64,000 bases of DNA from Dyella marensis (GTDB lineage: Bacteria > Pseudomonadota > Gammaproteobacteria > Xanthomonadales > Rhodanobacteraceae). The stretch lies in contig NZ_FONH01000001.1 in NCBI RefSeq assembly GCF_900112865.1, positions 496,001 through 560,000 on the forward strand. Reading direction: 5' to 3'. Below, piece by piece: positions 39,376 through 46,650 of this stretch. Positions within the stretch are counted from its first letter, which is position 1; each line of letters starts with the position of its first letter. The position numbers were made by a program, and so were the translations under genes. The notes beneath the pieces were generated by a model. It saw nothing but the letters and a program-made list of their open reading frames with translations. It was not told the origin of the DNA and did not search any database.

Positions 39376-41067
39376 TCAGGGTTCAAACGGCTTGACCGAC
39401 TGCGGCAGCACGCGCGCGCCGAATTCGCGACGCAGCGACTGCACCAGCGGGTCTTCCTCGATCGATTGCTCGGCGGCCGACTGCGCGACCGAACGCGCAT
39501 TGGCCGCGCGCGCGGCGGGCGTCTCGCCGCCGCCGGAGCGGTCGTCCACGAAACGCAGGCGGATGCGCTCGCCCAGCGCCTGGCTGATGCGCTCTTCCAT
39601 CTGCCCGACCATCGGTTCCACCGCCAGGTGCATGTACATCGGCTGCAACGCCAGCACCAGGGTCGAACCCTCGCGCTCGCGCAGCACGGCGTTCTGCGCC
39701 AGCTGGCCCATCGGTCCGCGCAGGCTGGCCTGTTCGATCAGGCTGTCCCAGTGCGGCAGGCCGCGCGAGTCGAGCGCCGGCGCGGCGCGCGGCGCCGGCA
39801 CCGGGGCAGGTTCCATGCGCGGCGGCAGCGTTTCCGCCTGGCGCGGCGCCGGGCGTTCCATCGCAGGAGCGGGAGCAGATGCCGGCATCGGCGGCGCGCT
39901 GCGTGCCGGTGCCGGCGCGGGCGCAGCCGCCGGGCGCGGCGCGGCAGCAGGGCGCTCGGCACGCGTCGGCTCGCCCTCGCCCGCCGGGCGGAACGCCAGC
40001 ATGCGCAGCAGCGCCATCTCGAAACCGGTGCGCGCATCGGGCGCCAGCGCGAGGTCGCGGCGGCCACCGATGGCGATCTGGTAATACAGCTGCACGTCTT
40101 CCGGGCCGAGCCGCTCGGCCAGCGCGGCGAGCGCTGCCTCGTCGCCGCCGTCGCCTTCGGGGCGATAGCCCGGCACCAGCTGGAACAGCTGCAGGCGATG
40201 CAGCACGGCGGCCAGGTCGTCCAGCACGCCGCCGAAGTCCGGCGAGAACGAGGCGATCCGCGCGCACTCAGCCATCAGCTGGTCGCCGTCGCCGGCGGCC
40301 AGCGCATCGAGCACGCCCAGCACCTGGCCGCGCGCGACGCTGCCCAGCATGGCGCGCACGTCGTCGACCTTGAGCGCGCCGCCGCCGTAGGCGATCGCCT
40401 GGTCCAGCAGCGACAGGCCGTCGCGCAGCGAGCCGTCGGCGGCGCGCGCCAGCTCGACGATGGCGCCGTCCTCGTAGGCGATGCTCTCGGCGCCCAGGAT
40501 GTGGCGCATCTGCCCGGAGATCTGCTCCGGCAGCAGGCGCTTGAGATTGAACTTGAGGCAGCGCGACAGCACCGTCACCGGCAGCTTCTGCGGGTCGGTG
40601 GTGGCGAGCAGGAATTTCACGTGCGGCGGCGGCTCTTCCAGCGTCTTCAGCAGCGCATTGAAGGCCGGCTTGGACAGCATGTGCACCTCGTCGACCAGGT
40701 ACACCTTGAAGCGGCCGCGCGCCGGCGCGTACTGCGCGTTCTCGATCACTTCGCGCACGTCGTCCACGCCGGTGTTGCTGGCCGCGTCGATCTCCAGCAG
40801 GTCGACGAAGCGGCCGGCATCCACCGCCGTGCAGACCGCGCACTCGCCACAGGGATCGGCCGACTCGCCGCGCTCGCAGTTGAGCGACTTGGCGAAGATG
40901 CGCGCGATGGTGGTCTTGCCCACGCCGCGCGTGCCCGTGAACAGGTAGGCATGGTGCATGCGGCCGGTGTCGAGCGCATTGGTGAGCGCGCGCACCACAT
41001 GCTCCTGCCCGACCAGTTCGGCGAACTTGCGGGGGCGCCATTTGCGCGCGAGTACCTGATAGGACAT
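39376..41067 (-). CDS. dnaX: DNA polymerase III subunits gamma/tau
   Basis: DnaX (563 aa) is the clamp-loader ATPase. Walker A GTRGVGKTT, the zinc module (C-ERGESADPCGECAVC), Walker B VYLVDEVHMLS and sensor-1 LLATTDPQKLP are all present, followed by a Pro/Ala-rich linker (about 385-450) and a tau-type C-terminal domain. I see no run of six or seven A that would allow the gamma frameshift known in E. coli. The start MSYQVLARKWRPRKFAELVG is the family start. Confidence 0.96.
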   Translation of the reverse strand: MSYQVLARKWRPRKFAELVGQEHVVRALTNALDTGRMHHAYLFTGTRGVGKTTIARIFAKSLNCERGESADPCGECAVCTAVDAGRFVDLLEIDAASNTGVDDVREVIENAQYAPARGRFKVYLVDEVHMLSKPAFNALLKTLEEPPPHVKFLLATTDPQKLPVTVLSRCLKFNLKRLLPEQISGQMRHILGAESIAYEDGAIVELARAADGSLRDGLSLLDQAIAYGGGALKVDDVRAMLGSVARGQVLGVLDALAAGDGDQLMAECARIASFSPDFGGVLDDLAAVLHRLQLFQLVPGYRPEGDGGDEAALAALAERLGPEDVQLYYQIAIGGRRDLALAPDARTGFEMALLRMLAFRPAGEGEPTRAERPAAAPRPAAAPAPAPARSAPPMPASAPAPAMERPAPRQAETLPPRMEPAPVPAPRAAPALDSRGLPHWDSLIEQASLRGPMGQLAQNAVLREREGSTLVLALQPMYMHLAVEPMVGQMEERISQALGERIRLRFVDDRSGGGETPAARAANARSVAQSAAEQSIEEDPLVQSLRREFGARVLPQSVKPFEP

Positions 41068-41254
41068 GCGTTGAAAGCCTGCTGGACGCCGGAGCCGCCG
41101 ATGCCGTTCCGGCAACGCGGCGAGGACGGGAATGAAGTGGCGGGATACTAACTTGGGGCGACGCCCGATTGTGCCAAGTCGGCTGCGGCAAGTCAGTACG
41201 AACGGCGGCGCGAGCGCGCGGTGGCGAGGCTTGAAAATGCAGGCCCGAAAAGGC

Positions 41255-41364
<110 letters not shown>

Positions 41365-41391
41365 ATAGACGTCGGGCTTCAAGCCCTTGGC

Positions 41392-41414
41392 GACGTTCCG
41401 CCGGGCGGAACGTC
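41392..41414. other. Perfect 11-bp palindrome between tRNA-Ser and 4.5S RNA
   Basis: gacgttccgcc (41392-41402) and its exact reverse complement (41404-41414) are separated by one base. There is no T tract, so this is not a usual terminator. It may be a processing or regulatory element in a shared transcript, or an operator. Confidence 0.6.
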
Positions 41415-41426
41415 ATGCGATTTCAC

Positions 41427-41519
41427 TGGCGGAGAGGGCGGGATTCGAACCCGCGATACGGGTATAAGCCGTATACACACTTTCCAGGCGTGCTCCTTCA
41501 ACCACTCGGACACCTCTCC
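41427..41519 (-). tRNA. tRNA-Ser (GGA anticodon)
   Basis: A 93-nt tRNA with a 7-bp acceptor (GGAGAGG with CCTCTCC), discriminator G and encoded CCA, anticodon loop CTGGAAA, and a long variable arm, typical of tRNA-Ser. The T loop is GGTTCGAATCC. It is 62 nt upstream of the 4.5S RNA on the same strand. Confidence 0.95.
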
Positions 41520-41604
41520 GCGATGGTGAAATCGCCCTGTCGGGCCATCGGGCCCGGCAAAGAGGGGGAATCATAGCGGCAGCCCGGAGCCCAAACAAGC
41601 CGGC

Positions 41605-42363
41605 TCAGCCGGCATCCGGCCGCGGCGGCGTGGGCGACGGCAGTGCGATCCGCTCGCCGGTCGAGGCCATGACGTAGCCGCGAGCCGCCAGGGCCGCGCC
41701 GTCGTCCGCGCTGCCGTAGTGGTACAGGCGCAGGCGCTGGCGCAACGGGTGCGGATATTCGCGCTCGATATCGTCGATGCCGGTATGCGAGGGATTGCCC
41801 ACCAGGCCGCAATCGTGCGCGATCAACTCGGTGCCGGCCGCGTAGCGCGCCAGCATCTCCGGCACCGGCCGGGTGTCGCCGGTGTAGGCGAAGCTGCCGC
41901 CCAGGGCCAGGCCGAACGAGGTCTGCGGCAGATGGTGCCGGGTGGGAAATACGTCGAACCACAGCCCGTCCAGCCAGAAGCCGCGGTGGCAGGGCACCAG
42001 TTGGAATGCCTCCCAGAAGTTCACCCCGCCTTCGGCCAGCACGCCGGGATAATCCGCCACCCGCGCCTGCAGCCAGCTCATCAGCGCCGCGTGCACGAAC
42101 AGCCTGGTGCGCCCGCGCCGCGCCTCGTCGAACCACAGCCGGAAGAACAGCCGCTCCATGCCGCCGACGTGGTCCATGTGGGTGTGCGTGATGAACAGCG
42201 CGGGCGGCACATCGCCGTAGGCGGCGACGTAGCGGTCCAGCGTGTCGGGCCCGCAGTCGATCAGCAGCAGCGGCTTGCCGTCGCGCTCCAGCACCGCGGC
42301 CGAAGAGCCGAGCTCCACCGCATGCGCGGCGCCGACGCCGAGGAAATGCAGGCTCCAGGTCAT
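41605..42363 (-). CDS. MBL-fold metallo-hydrolase
   Basis: A 252-aa metallo-beta-lactamase-fold hydrolase. Metal ligands are visible: the HTHMDH motif (about residues 60-65), a later histidine in PTRHHLP, the TGDTR segment, HDCGLVGNPSHTG and the final HYG. The substrate is not evident; the overall pattern is closest to RNase Z-like or phosphodiesterase-like stand-alone MBL proteins. It lies 31 bp downstream of kdkA, on the same strand. Confidence 0.85.
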   Translation of the reverse strand: MTWSLHFLGVGAAHAVELGSSAAVLERDGKPLLLIDCGPDTLDRYVAAYGDVPPALFITHTHMDHVGGMERLFFRLWFDEARRGRTRLFVHAALMSWLQARVADYPGVLAEGGVNFWEAFQLVPCHRGFWLDGLWFDVFPTRHHLPQTSFGLALGGSFAYTGDTRPVPEMLARYAAGTELIAHDCGLVGNPSHTGIDDIEREYPHPLRQRLRLYHYGSADDGAALAARGYVMASTGERIALPSPTPPRPDAG

Positions 42364-42394
42364 GCGGCCGCTCCCATACGTGTGCGCTGCCTGC

Positions 42395-43141
42395 TCATGG
42401 CTCGTCGCCGCCGACGCCGAAGGTCGCGGTGTAGCCCTGTTCCAGCGGTTGCCACAAGGTCTTCTCGAATACCGCCTCGCTCTCGGCCATCGCGCCCAGT
42501 TTCACCAGCGAGCGGCGCAGGCGCTGCAGGTTGGCGGTGCGCCAGGCTTCGGCGGGCGGGCGGCGTTCGCCGCGGTCGAAATCGATCAGGTACAGCTGCG
42601 ACTCCGCCACCAGGATGTTGTGCGCATTGAGATCGGCATGCCACACGCCGGCGCGGTGGAAGCGCGCGACCAGCTCGCCGGTGCGCTGCGCCAGTTCGGC
42701 GTCCAGGCGGCCCCAGGCCAGGCATTCGGCCAGGGTGCGTGCCGAGGCGACGTGCCGGGTGATCAGGTCGGCGGTATAGAACGGCCCCTGCCGCCGATAA
42801 CGCGCGGCGATCGGCGCCGGCACCGGCAGGCCTTCGCGCGCCATCGAGGCGAGCAGGCGGAATTCGGCGAAGCTGCGCGTGCGCTCGGCGCCGGTCCACA
42901 GGTAACGGTCGCCCATCAAGCGCGCCACCATGCCGCCGCGGCGATAGTGGCGCAGCACGCCCTCGCCGGCCGGCGTGCCGACCAGCGCGACGCCGCCGCG
43001 CCCGCCGGTCTGCATGCGCAAGGCGCCCAGTTCGCGCCAGTGGCTGGGCATGAACCAGTCGTCGTCGACTTGTGACGAAGCGGCGGAGTCGAACAGAATC
43101 GCCCCGCCCGCATTCGTCCGGACCTGCTCTTGCGCCATCAT
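42395..43141 (-). CDS. kdkA: 3-deoxy-D-manno-octulosonic acid kinase
   Basis: A 248-aa Kdo kinase that phosphorylates the inner-core Kdo of LPS, as in Haemophilus and xanthomonads. The kinase-like fold shows the catalytic loop HADLNAHNI (168-176) and the metal-binding IDFD (186-189). It is a peripheral cytoplasmic protein acting on LPS precursors. The start is MMAQEQ; the second Met is as likely. It diverges from the GT9 gene across a 71-bp region holding a perfect palindrome. Confidence 0.9.
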   Translation of the reverse strand: MMAQEQVRTNAGGAILFDSAASSQVDDDWFMPSHWRELGALRMQTGGRGGVALVGTPAGEGVLRHYRRGGMVARLMGDRYLWTGAERTRSFAEFRLLASMAREGLPVPAPIAARYRRQGPFYTADLITRHVASARTLAECLAWGRLDAELAQRTGELVARFHRAGVWHADLNAHNILVAESQLYLIDFDRGERRPPAEAWRTANLQRLRRSLVKLGAMAESEAVFEKTLWQPLEQGYTATFGVGGDEP

Positions 43142-43158
43142 GTCCGACCCGGCACCCC

Positions 43159-43177
43159 ATCCAGTGATCCACTGGAT
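43159..43177. promoter_or_regulatory. Perfect 8-bp inverted repeat, putative operator between kdkA and GT9
   Basis: atccagtg-atc-cactggat (43159-43177) overlaps the end of a -10-like TAGAAT on the minus strand (43176-43181) in the kdkA promoter region. The placement over or just downstream of the -10 box is what a repressor site would look like. A transcribed hairpin is the alternative. Confidence 0.5.
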
Positions 43178-43212
43178 TCTAGCCCAGCGCGTACTACCGA
43201 CCCCAAGCCCTC

Positions 43213-44247
43213 ATGCCCGCTCCCTCATCGATCTGCCTCCTGCGCACCTCCGCCATCGGCGACGTCACCCACGTGGTGCCGCTGGTGCACACCTTGCGCG
43301 CGGCCTGGCCGCAGGCCGAGCTGACCTGGATCGTCGGCAAGCTCGAACGCAAGCTGGTCGGCGACCTGCCCGGCGTCGAGTTCGTCACCTTCGACAAGGG
43401 CGCCGGCTGGGCCGGCATGCGCGCGGTGCGCGATGCGCTGCGCGGGCGGCGCTTCGATGCGCTGCTGCAGATGCAGGTGGCGCTGCGCTCCAACCTGCTC
43501 AGCCTGGGCGTCAAGGCACGGCGGCGCATCGGCTACGACCAGGCGCGCTCCAAGGATTTGCATGGCCTGGTGATCGGCGAGCGCATTCCCGCCCGCACCG
43601 GCGAGCACGTGCTGGATGCGATCGGCAGCTTCTGCGAGCCGCTGGGCCTCAAGCAGACCGAGGTGCGCTGGGATATCCCGCTGCCCGATGAGGCGCAGGC
43701 CTGGGCCGCCGGACAGCTGCCGCCGGGTGCGCCGGTGCTGCTGGTCAGCCCTACCTCAAGCCACAGCCTGCGCAACTGGCGTCCGGAGCGCTATGCGGCG
43801 GTGATGGACCATGCCGCGCAGCGTGGCTGGCGCGTGCTGCTGGTCGGCGGCCCTTCGCCGGGCGAGCGCAGCATGGCCGATGCGGTGCTGGCGGCCTGCC
43901 GCCTGCCGCACACCGACCTCACCGGCAAGGACACGCTCAAGCGCCTGCTGGCGATGCTGTCGCGCGCCTCGCTGCTGCTCACGCCGGATTCCGGCCCGAT
44001 GCACATGGCCAACGCGGTGGGCTGCAAGGTGCTGGGCCTGCACGCGGCAAGCAATCCGGACCGCTCGGGCCCCTACTCCGACCGCCGCTGGTGCGTGAAC
44101 AAGTACGACGAGGCGGCGCGCAGGTATCTCGGCAAGCCGGCCAGCGAGATTGCGTGGGGCAGCAAGATCGAGCGCGAGGGTGTGATGGATCTGATCGGAG
44201 TCGACGATGTGGTCGAGCGCTTCGAGGCCTTTGCGGCGACGCTATGA
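43213..44247 (+). CDS. Glycosyltransferase family 9 (heptosyltransferase-like)
   Basis: A 344-aa GT9 protein, probably transferring heptose from ADP-heptose to the LPS inner core. It has the N-terminal RTSAIGDVTHVVPLVHTLR motif and the C-terminal TPDSGPMHMANAVG (258-267) that binds the donor. The residues around it (SPTSSHSLRNWRPERY) fit heptosyltransferase I or a relative. It diverges from kdkA, fitting a shared role in LPS core assembly. Confidence 0.88.
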   Translation: MPAPSSICLLRTSAIGDVTHVVPLVHTLRAAWPQAELTWIVGKLERKLVGDLPGVEFVTFDKGAGWAGMRAVRDALRGRRFDALLQMQVALRSNLLSLGVKARRRIGYDQARSKDLHGLVIGERIPARTGEHVLDAIGSFCEPLGLKQTEVRWDIPLPDEAQAWAAGQLPPGAPVLLVSPTSSHSLRNWRPERYAAVMDHAAQRGWRVLLVGGPSPGERSMADAVLAACRLPHTDLTGKDTLKRLLAMLSRASLLLTPDSGPMHMANAVGCKVLGLHAASNPDRSGPYSDRRWCVNKYDEAARRYLGKPASEIAWGSKIEREGVMDLIGVDDVVERFEAFAATL

Positions 44248-44341
44248 CGTAGGTTGGGGTGAGCCGCAGGCGAACCCCAACATCGGCAGCACCATGCGCC
44301 TCGCATCGTTGGGGTTCGCCTGCGGCTCACCCCAACCTACG
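44248..44341. repeat. Palindromic intergenic repeat, copy 3
   Basis: A 94-bp copy with outer arms cgtaggttggggtgagc and its reverse complement, and longer inner arms (gcaggcgaaccccaa / ttggggttcgcctgc). It starts at the base after the GT9 stop codon and ends 16 bp before the DUF6165 stop, between convergent genes. Confidence 0.85.
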
Positions 44342-44357
44342 CCGATGCCATGCAGTT

Positions 44358-44756
44358 TCAGACAGCCTTGTAGTCCTGGTACGACTTCTCTTCCACCAGC
44401 TGCGAACCCAGCTTGAGGTTGATCTCGCGCTTCACCGCCGCGCGCTCGTCGTTGCGGAAATACACCGCGCGCGCCAGCTCGATGAACTCCTGGTCGAAGG
44501 CCTGGGCCTTCTCCTTCAGGCGGATGCGGTCCTCGATGTCCCACAGCGTCTCGTTCACCCCCAGCAGGCGGGCGCGCTCGTCGGCGATGTCGGTGGCGGC
44601 GGCCGGATGGGCGGCCCAGGTAGCGTTGAGCTGATCCAGCTCGTTGCGCACATTGGCCAGCTTGGCCGGGTCGGTCATCTGCTTGGACTTGATCTCCAGG
44701 ATGGTGATCTTGTCGATCAGCTCACCGTAGGACACCGGAACTTGGATCAGGCTCAT
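44358..44756 (-). CDS. DUF6165 family protein
   Basis: A 132-aa soluble, helical protein starting MSLIQVPVSYGELIDKITIL, with the pattern IKSKQMTD, VRNELDQLN, LLGVNETLWDIEDRIRLKE. This is the DUF6165 family, of unknown function, often found near LPS or polysaccharide genes. The start has a GGGAG site eight bases upstream. It converges on the GT9 gene and diverges from the glycine-zipper gene. Confidence 0.82.
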   Translation of the reverse strand: MSLIQVPVSYGELIDKITILEIKSKQMTDPAKLANVRNELDQLNATWAAHPAAATDIADERARLLGVNETLWDIEDRIRLKEKAQAFDQEFIELARAVYFRNDERAAVKREINLKLGSQLVEEKSYQDYKAV

Positions 44757-44883
44757 GGAAACTCCCTTCGAAAACGGGTGGAGCGGACGGGCGGCTCCGG
44801 CAGGCGCACATGATAAAGACATTGCGCCGATGGTTCAGCTGATCCGAATAGACTGTGCACGCCTCACTACACCGGGAGAATCC

Positions 44884-45384
44884 ATGAACACCAAGCAGTT
44901 CCTCGTCCTGCCCCTGGCAGCGGCGCTCGCCTTCGCCTCCATGGCCGCCACCGCGCAGTCCTCCGCCCCCCGCCGCCCGGCGGTCGATGCCGGCGGCACG
45001 CTCAACGGCAACGTGCTGATCCGCCGCGACGGCATCTTCCTGCGCTGCACCCAGTGCGGCACGGTGGAATCGATCGAGCGCAACGTGACCCAGGGCGCCG
45101 ACCACGGCACCGCCGGCGCGATCATCGGCGCGGTCGCCGGCGGCGTGCTGGGCAACCAGGTCGGCAAGGGCAACGGCCGCAAGGCGGCGACCGTGCTGGG
45201 CGCGGTGGGCGGCGGCTTCGCCGGCAACCGCATCGGCCGCGGCGGCACCAACGAAAGCTTCCTGTTGCGCCTGCGCATGGGCGACGGCAGCTACAGCAAC
45301 GTCACCGTGCCGGATGCCAGCGCGATCCGCGAGGGCGATATCGTGCAGGTGGATCCGGACGGTAACGTCGTGCGCATTCAGTAA
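44884..45384 (+). CDS. Glycine-zipper 2TM domain protein (exported)
   Basis: A 166-aa exported protein with signal peptide (MNTKQFLVLPLAAALAFASMAATAQ) but no lipobox. A CTQCGTVESIE segment precedes a glycine zipper (GAIIGAVAGGVLGNQVGKGN and a second pass) and a C-terminal beta domain. Two paralogues are at 60411 and 60923. Members are outer-membrane or periplasmic, related to SlyB/Pal-like proteins. The strong terminator that follows ends the unit. Confidence 0.85.
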   Translation: MNTKQFLVLPLAAALAFASMAATAQSSAPRRPAVDAGGTLNGNVLIRRDGIFLRCTQCGTVESIERNVTQGADHGTAGAIIGAVAGGVLGNQVGKGNGRKAATVLGAVGGGFAGNRIGRGGTNESFLLRLRMGDGSYSNVTVPDASAIREGDIVQVDPDGNVVRIQ

Positions 45385-45406
45385 GCCTGAAAGCATGGTT
45401 TGAATG

Positions 45407-45440
45407 GCGCGGCCGGTGGCGACACCGGCCGCGCTTTTTT
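45407..45440 (+). terminator. Intrinsic terminator after the glycine-zipper gene
   Basis: A perfect 12-bp stem, gcgcggccggtg (45407-45418) with caccggccgcgc (45423-45434), has a 4-nt loop and six T. It lies 22 bp after the stop codon. Confidence 0.9.
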
Positions 45441-45476
45441 GTGTCCATGGTGTCGAAGGCCCGCCTGCGCACCGGC

Positions 45477-45614
45477 CGTCATCCTGGCGCAGGCCGGGAT
45501 TCAGTAGCGACACGGCCGCGATTCTGGCGTGGAACTCAAAGGGTGTTGCTGTTGAGCCTTTTCGCAAAAACCGATCAATGACGCTACTGGATCCCGGCCT
45601 GCGCCGGGATGACG
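45477..45614. repeat. Inverted-repeat element, MITE-like
   Basis: Two 33-bp arms (45477-45509 and 45582-45614) are reverse complements at 31 of 33 positions and enclose 72 bp without a gene. The arm sequence, built on gatcccggcctgcgccggg, resembles a widespread proteobacterial intergenic repeat. It lies between a terminator and the end of lpxK. No target-site duplication is obvious. Confidence 0.65.
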
Positions 45615-45656
45615 CTGGGTGCGAGGACGCAGCAACCGTCGTTTCGTTCGCGTCAC

Positions 45657-46643
45657 TCAGGACGCGCGGCGTGCCTGCACCAGCTTCGCGGCCACGGCGT
45701 CGAAGAAAGCCTCCGGCAATACCGCGCGCACCGGCACGGCCCAGGCCTGTGGCGGCGCGAAGGCGGCGCATTTCACGGCGTCCTTCTCGGTCATCAGCAC
45801 CGGCAGGCTGTCGCCGAAATCCAGTTCGCCGGGCGCATAGGCATGGTGATCGGGAAATGGATGCGCCAGCACTTCGATGCCGCGCGCGCGCAGGTCGTCG
45901 AAGAAGCGCTCCGGGTGGCCGATGCCGGCCAGCGCGTGCACGGGCTGGCCGCGAAACGCGTCGAGCGTCTGCACGGTGGCGCCGTGCAGTGCGCGCGCCA
46001 TGCCGCCCTCGAGACGCATCGGCACTTCATCCGCTGTTGCATCGCCGCCGTTGCAGACACGGAAATCCACTTCGTCAAGGCGCGCCAGCGGCTCGCGCAA
46101 TGGGCCAGCCGGGAGCAGCCGGCCGTTGCCGAAACGCCGTGCGCCGTCGATCACGCAGATCTCCACGTCGCGGCGCAGGCGGTAGTGCTGCAGGCCATCG
46201 TCGGCCAGGATCACATCGCAGCCGGCCTCGATCAGCAGGCGCGCGGCCGCAGGACGGTCGCGCCCTACCGCCACCGGCGTGCCGGCGGCATGGATCAGGC
46301 AGGGCTCGTCGCCGAAACGCGCGGGATCGGGGCGCTCGCCGAGCAGCGCGGGGCTCGTTTCCGTGCCGCCATAGCCGCGACTCACGACGCCGGGCCGGAA
46401 GCCGCGCGCGCGCAGGGCCTCGACCAGAGCGATGGTCAGCGGCGTCTTGCCGGTGCCGCCCACGCTGACGTTGCCGACCACCACCACGGGCACCGGCAGG
46501 CGCACGCTGGACAACCAACCCATGCGGTACTGGCGGCGGCGTAGCCGCGTCACCCCGCCGTACAGCGCCGCCAGCGGCGCGGTCCACCAGGGCGCCGCGC
46601 GCTTGCCGTACCAGGCCTCCGCCAGCGTGTCGGCCAGCGCCAT
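45657..46643 (-). CDS. lpxK: Tetraacyldisaccharide 4'-kinase
   Basis: LpxK (328 aa) phosphorylates the lipid A precursor at the 4' position. It is a P-loop enzyme with one N-terminal membrane-associated helix and Walker A VGNVSVGGTGKTPL (about 55-68), then SRGYGG and DDGLQHYRL blocks. Length equals that of E. coli LpxK (328 aa). It follows msbA by seven bases, the common msbA-lpxK pair. Confidence 0.96.
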   Translation of the reverse strand: MALADTLAEAWYGKRAAPWWTAPLAALYGGVTRLRRRQYRMGWLSSVRLPVPVVVVGNVSVGGTGKTPLTIALVEALRARGFRPGVVSRGYGGTETSPALLGERPDPARFGDEPCLIHAAGTPVAVGRDRPAAARLLIEAGCDVILADDGLQHYRLRRDVEICVIDGARRFGNGRLLPAGPLREPLARLDEVDFRVCNGGDATADEVPMRLEGGMARALHGATVQTLDAFRGQPVHALAGIGHPERFFDDLRARGIEVLAHPFPDHHAYAPGELDFGDSLPVLMTEKDAVKCAAFAPPQAWAVPVRAVLPEAFFDAVAAKLVQARRAS

Positions 46644-46650
46644 GGCGGCT

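Noticed and set aside
39376-41067. Programmed frameshift site in dnaX for a gamma subunit
   Set aside because: The E. coli-type A6G/A7 slippery sequence is not present; no alternative slippery heptamer with a pseudoknot was evident by eye.
45441-45656. A short gene in the gap between the glycine-zipper terminator and lpxK
   Set aside because: The space is almost filled by the inverted-repeat element; open frames here lack start signals and domains.
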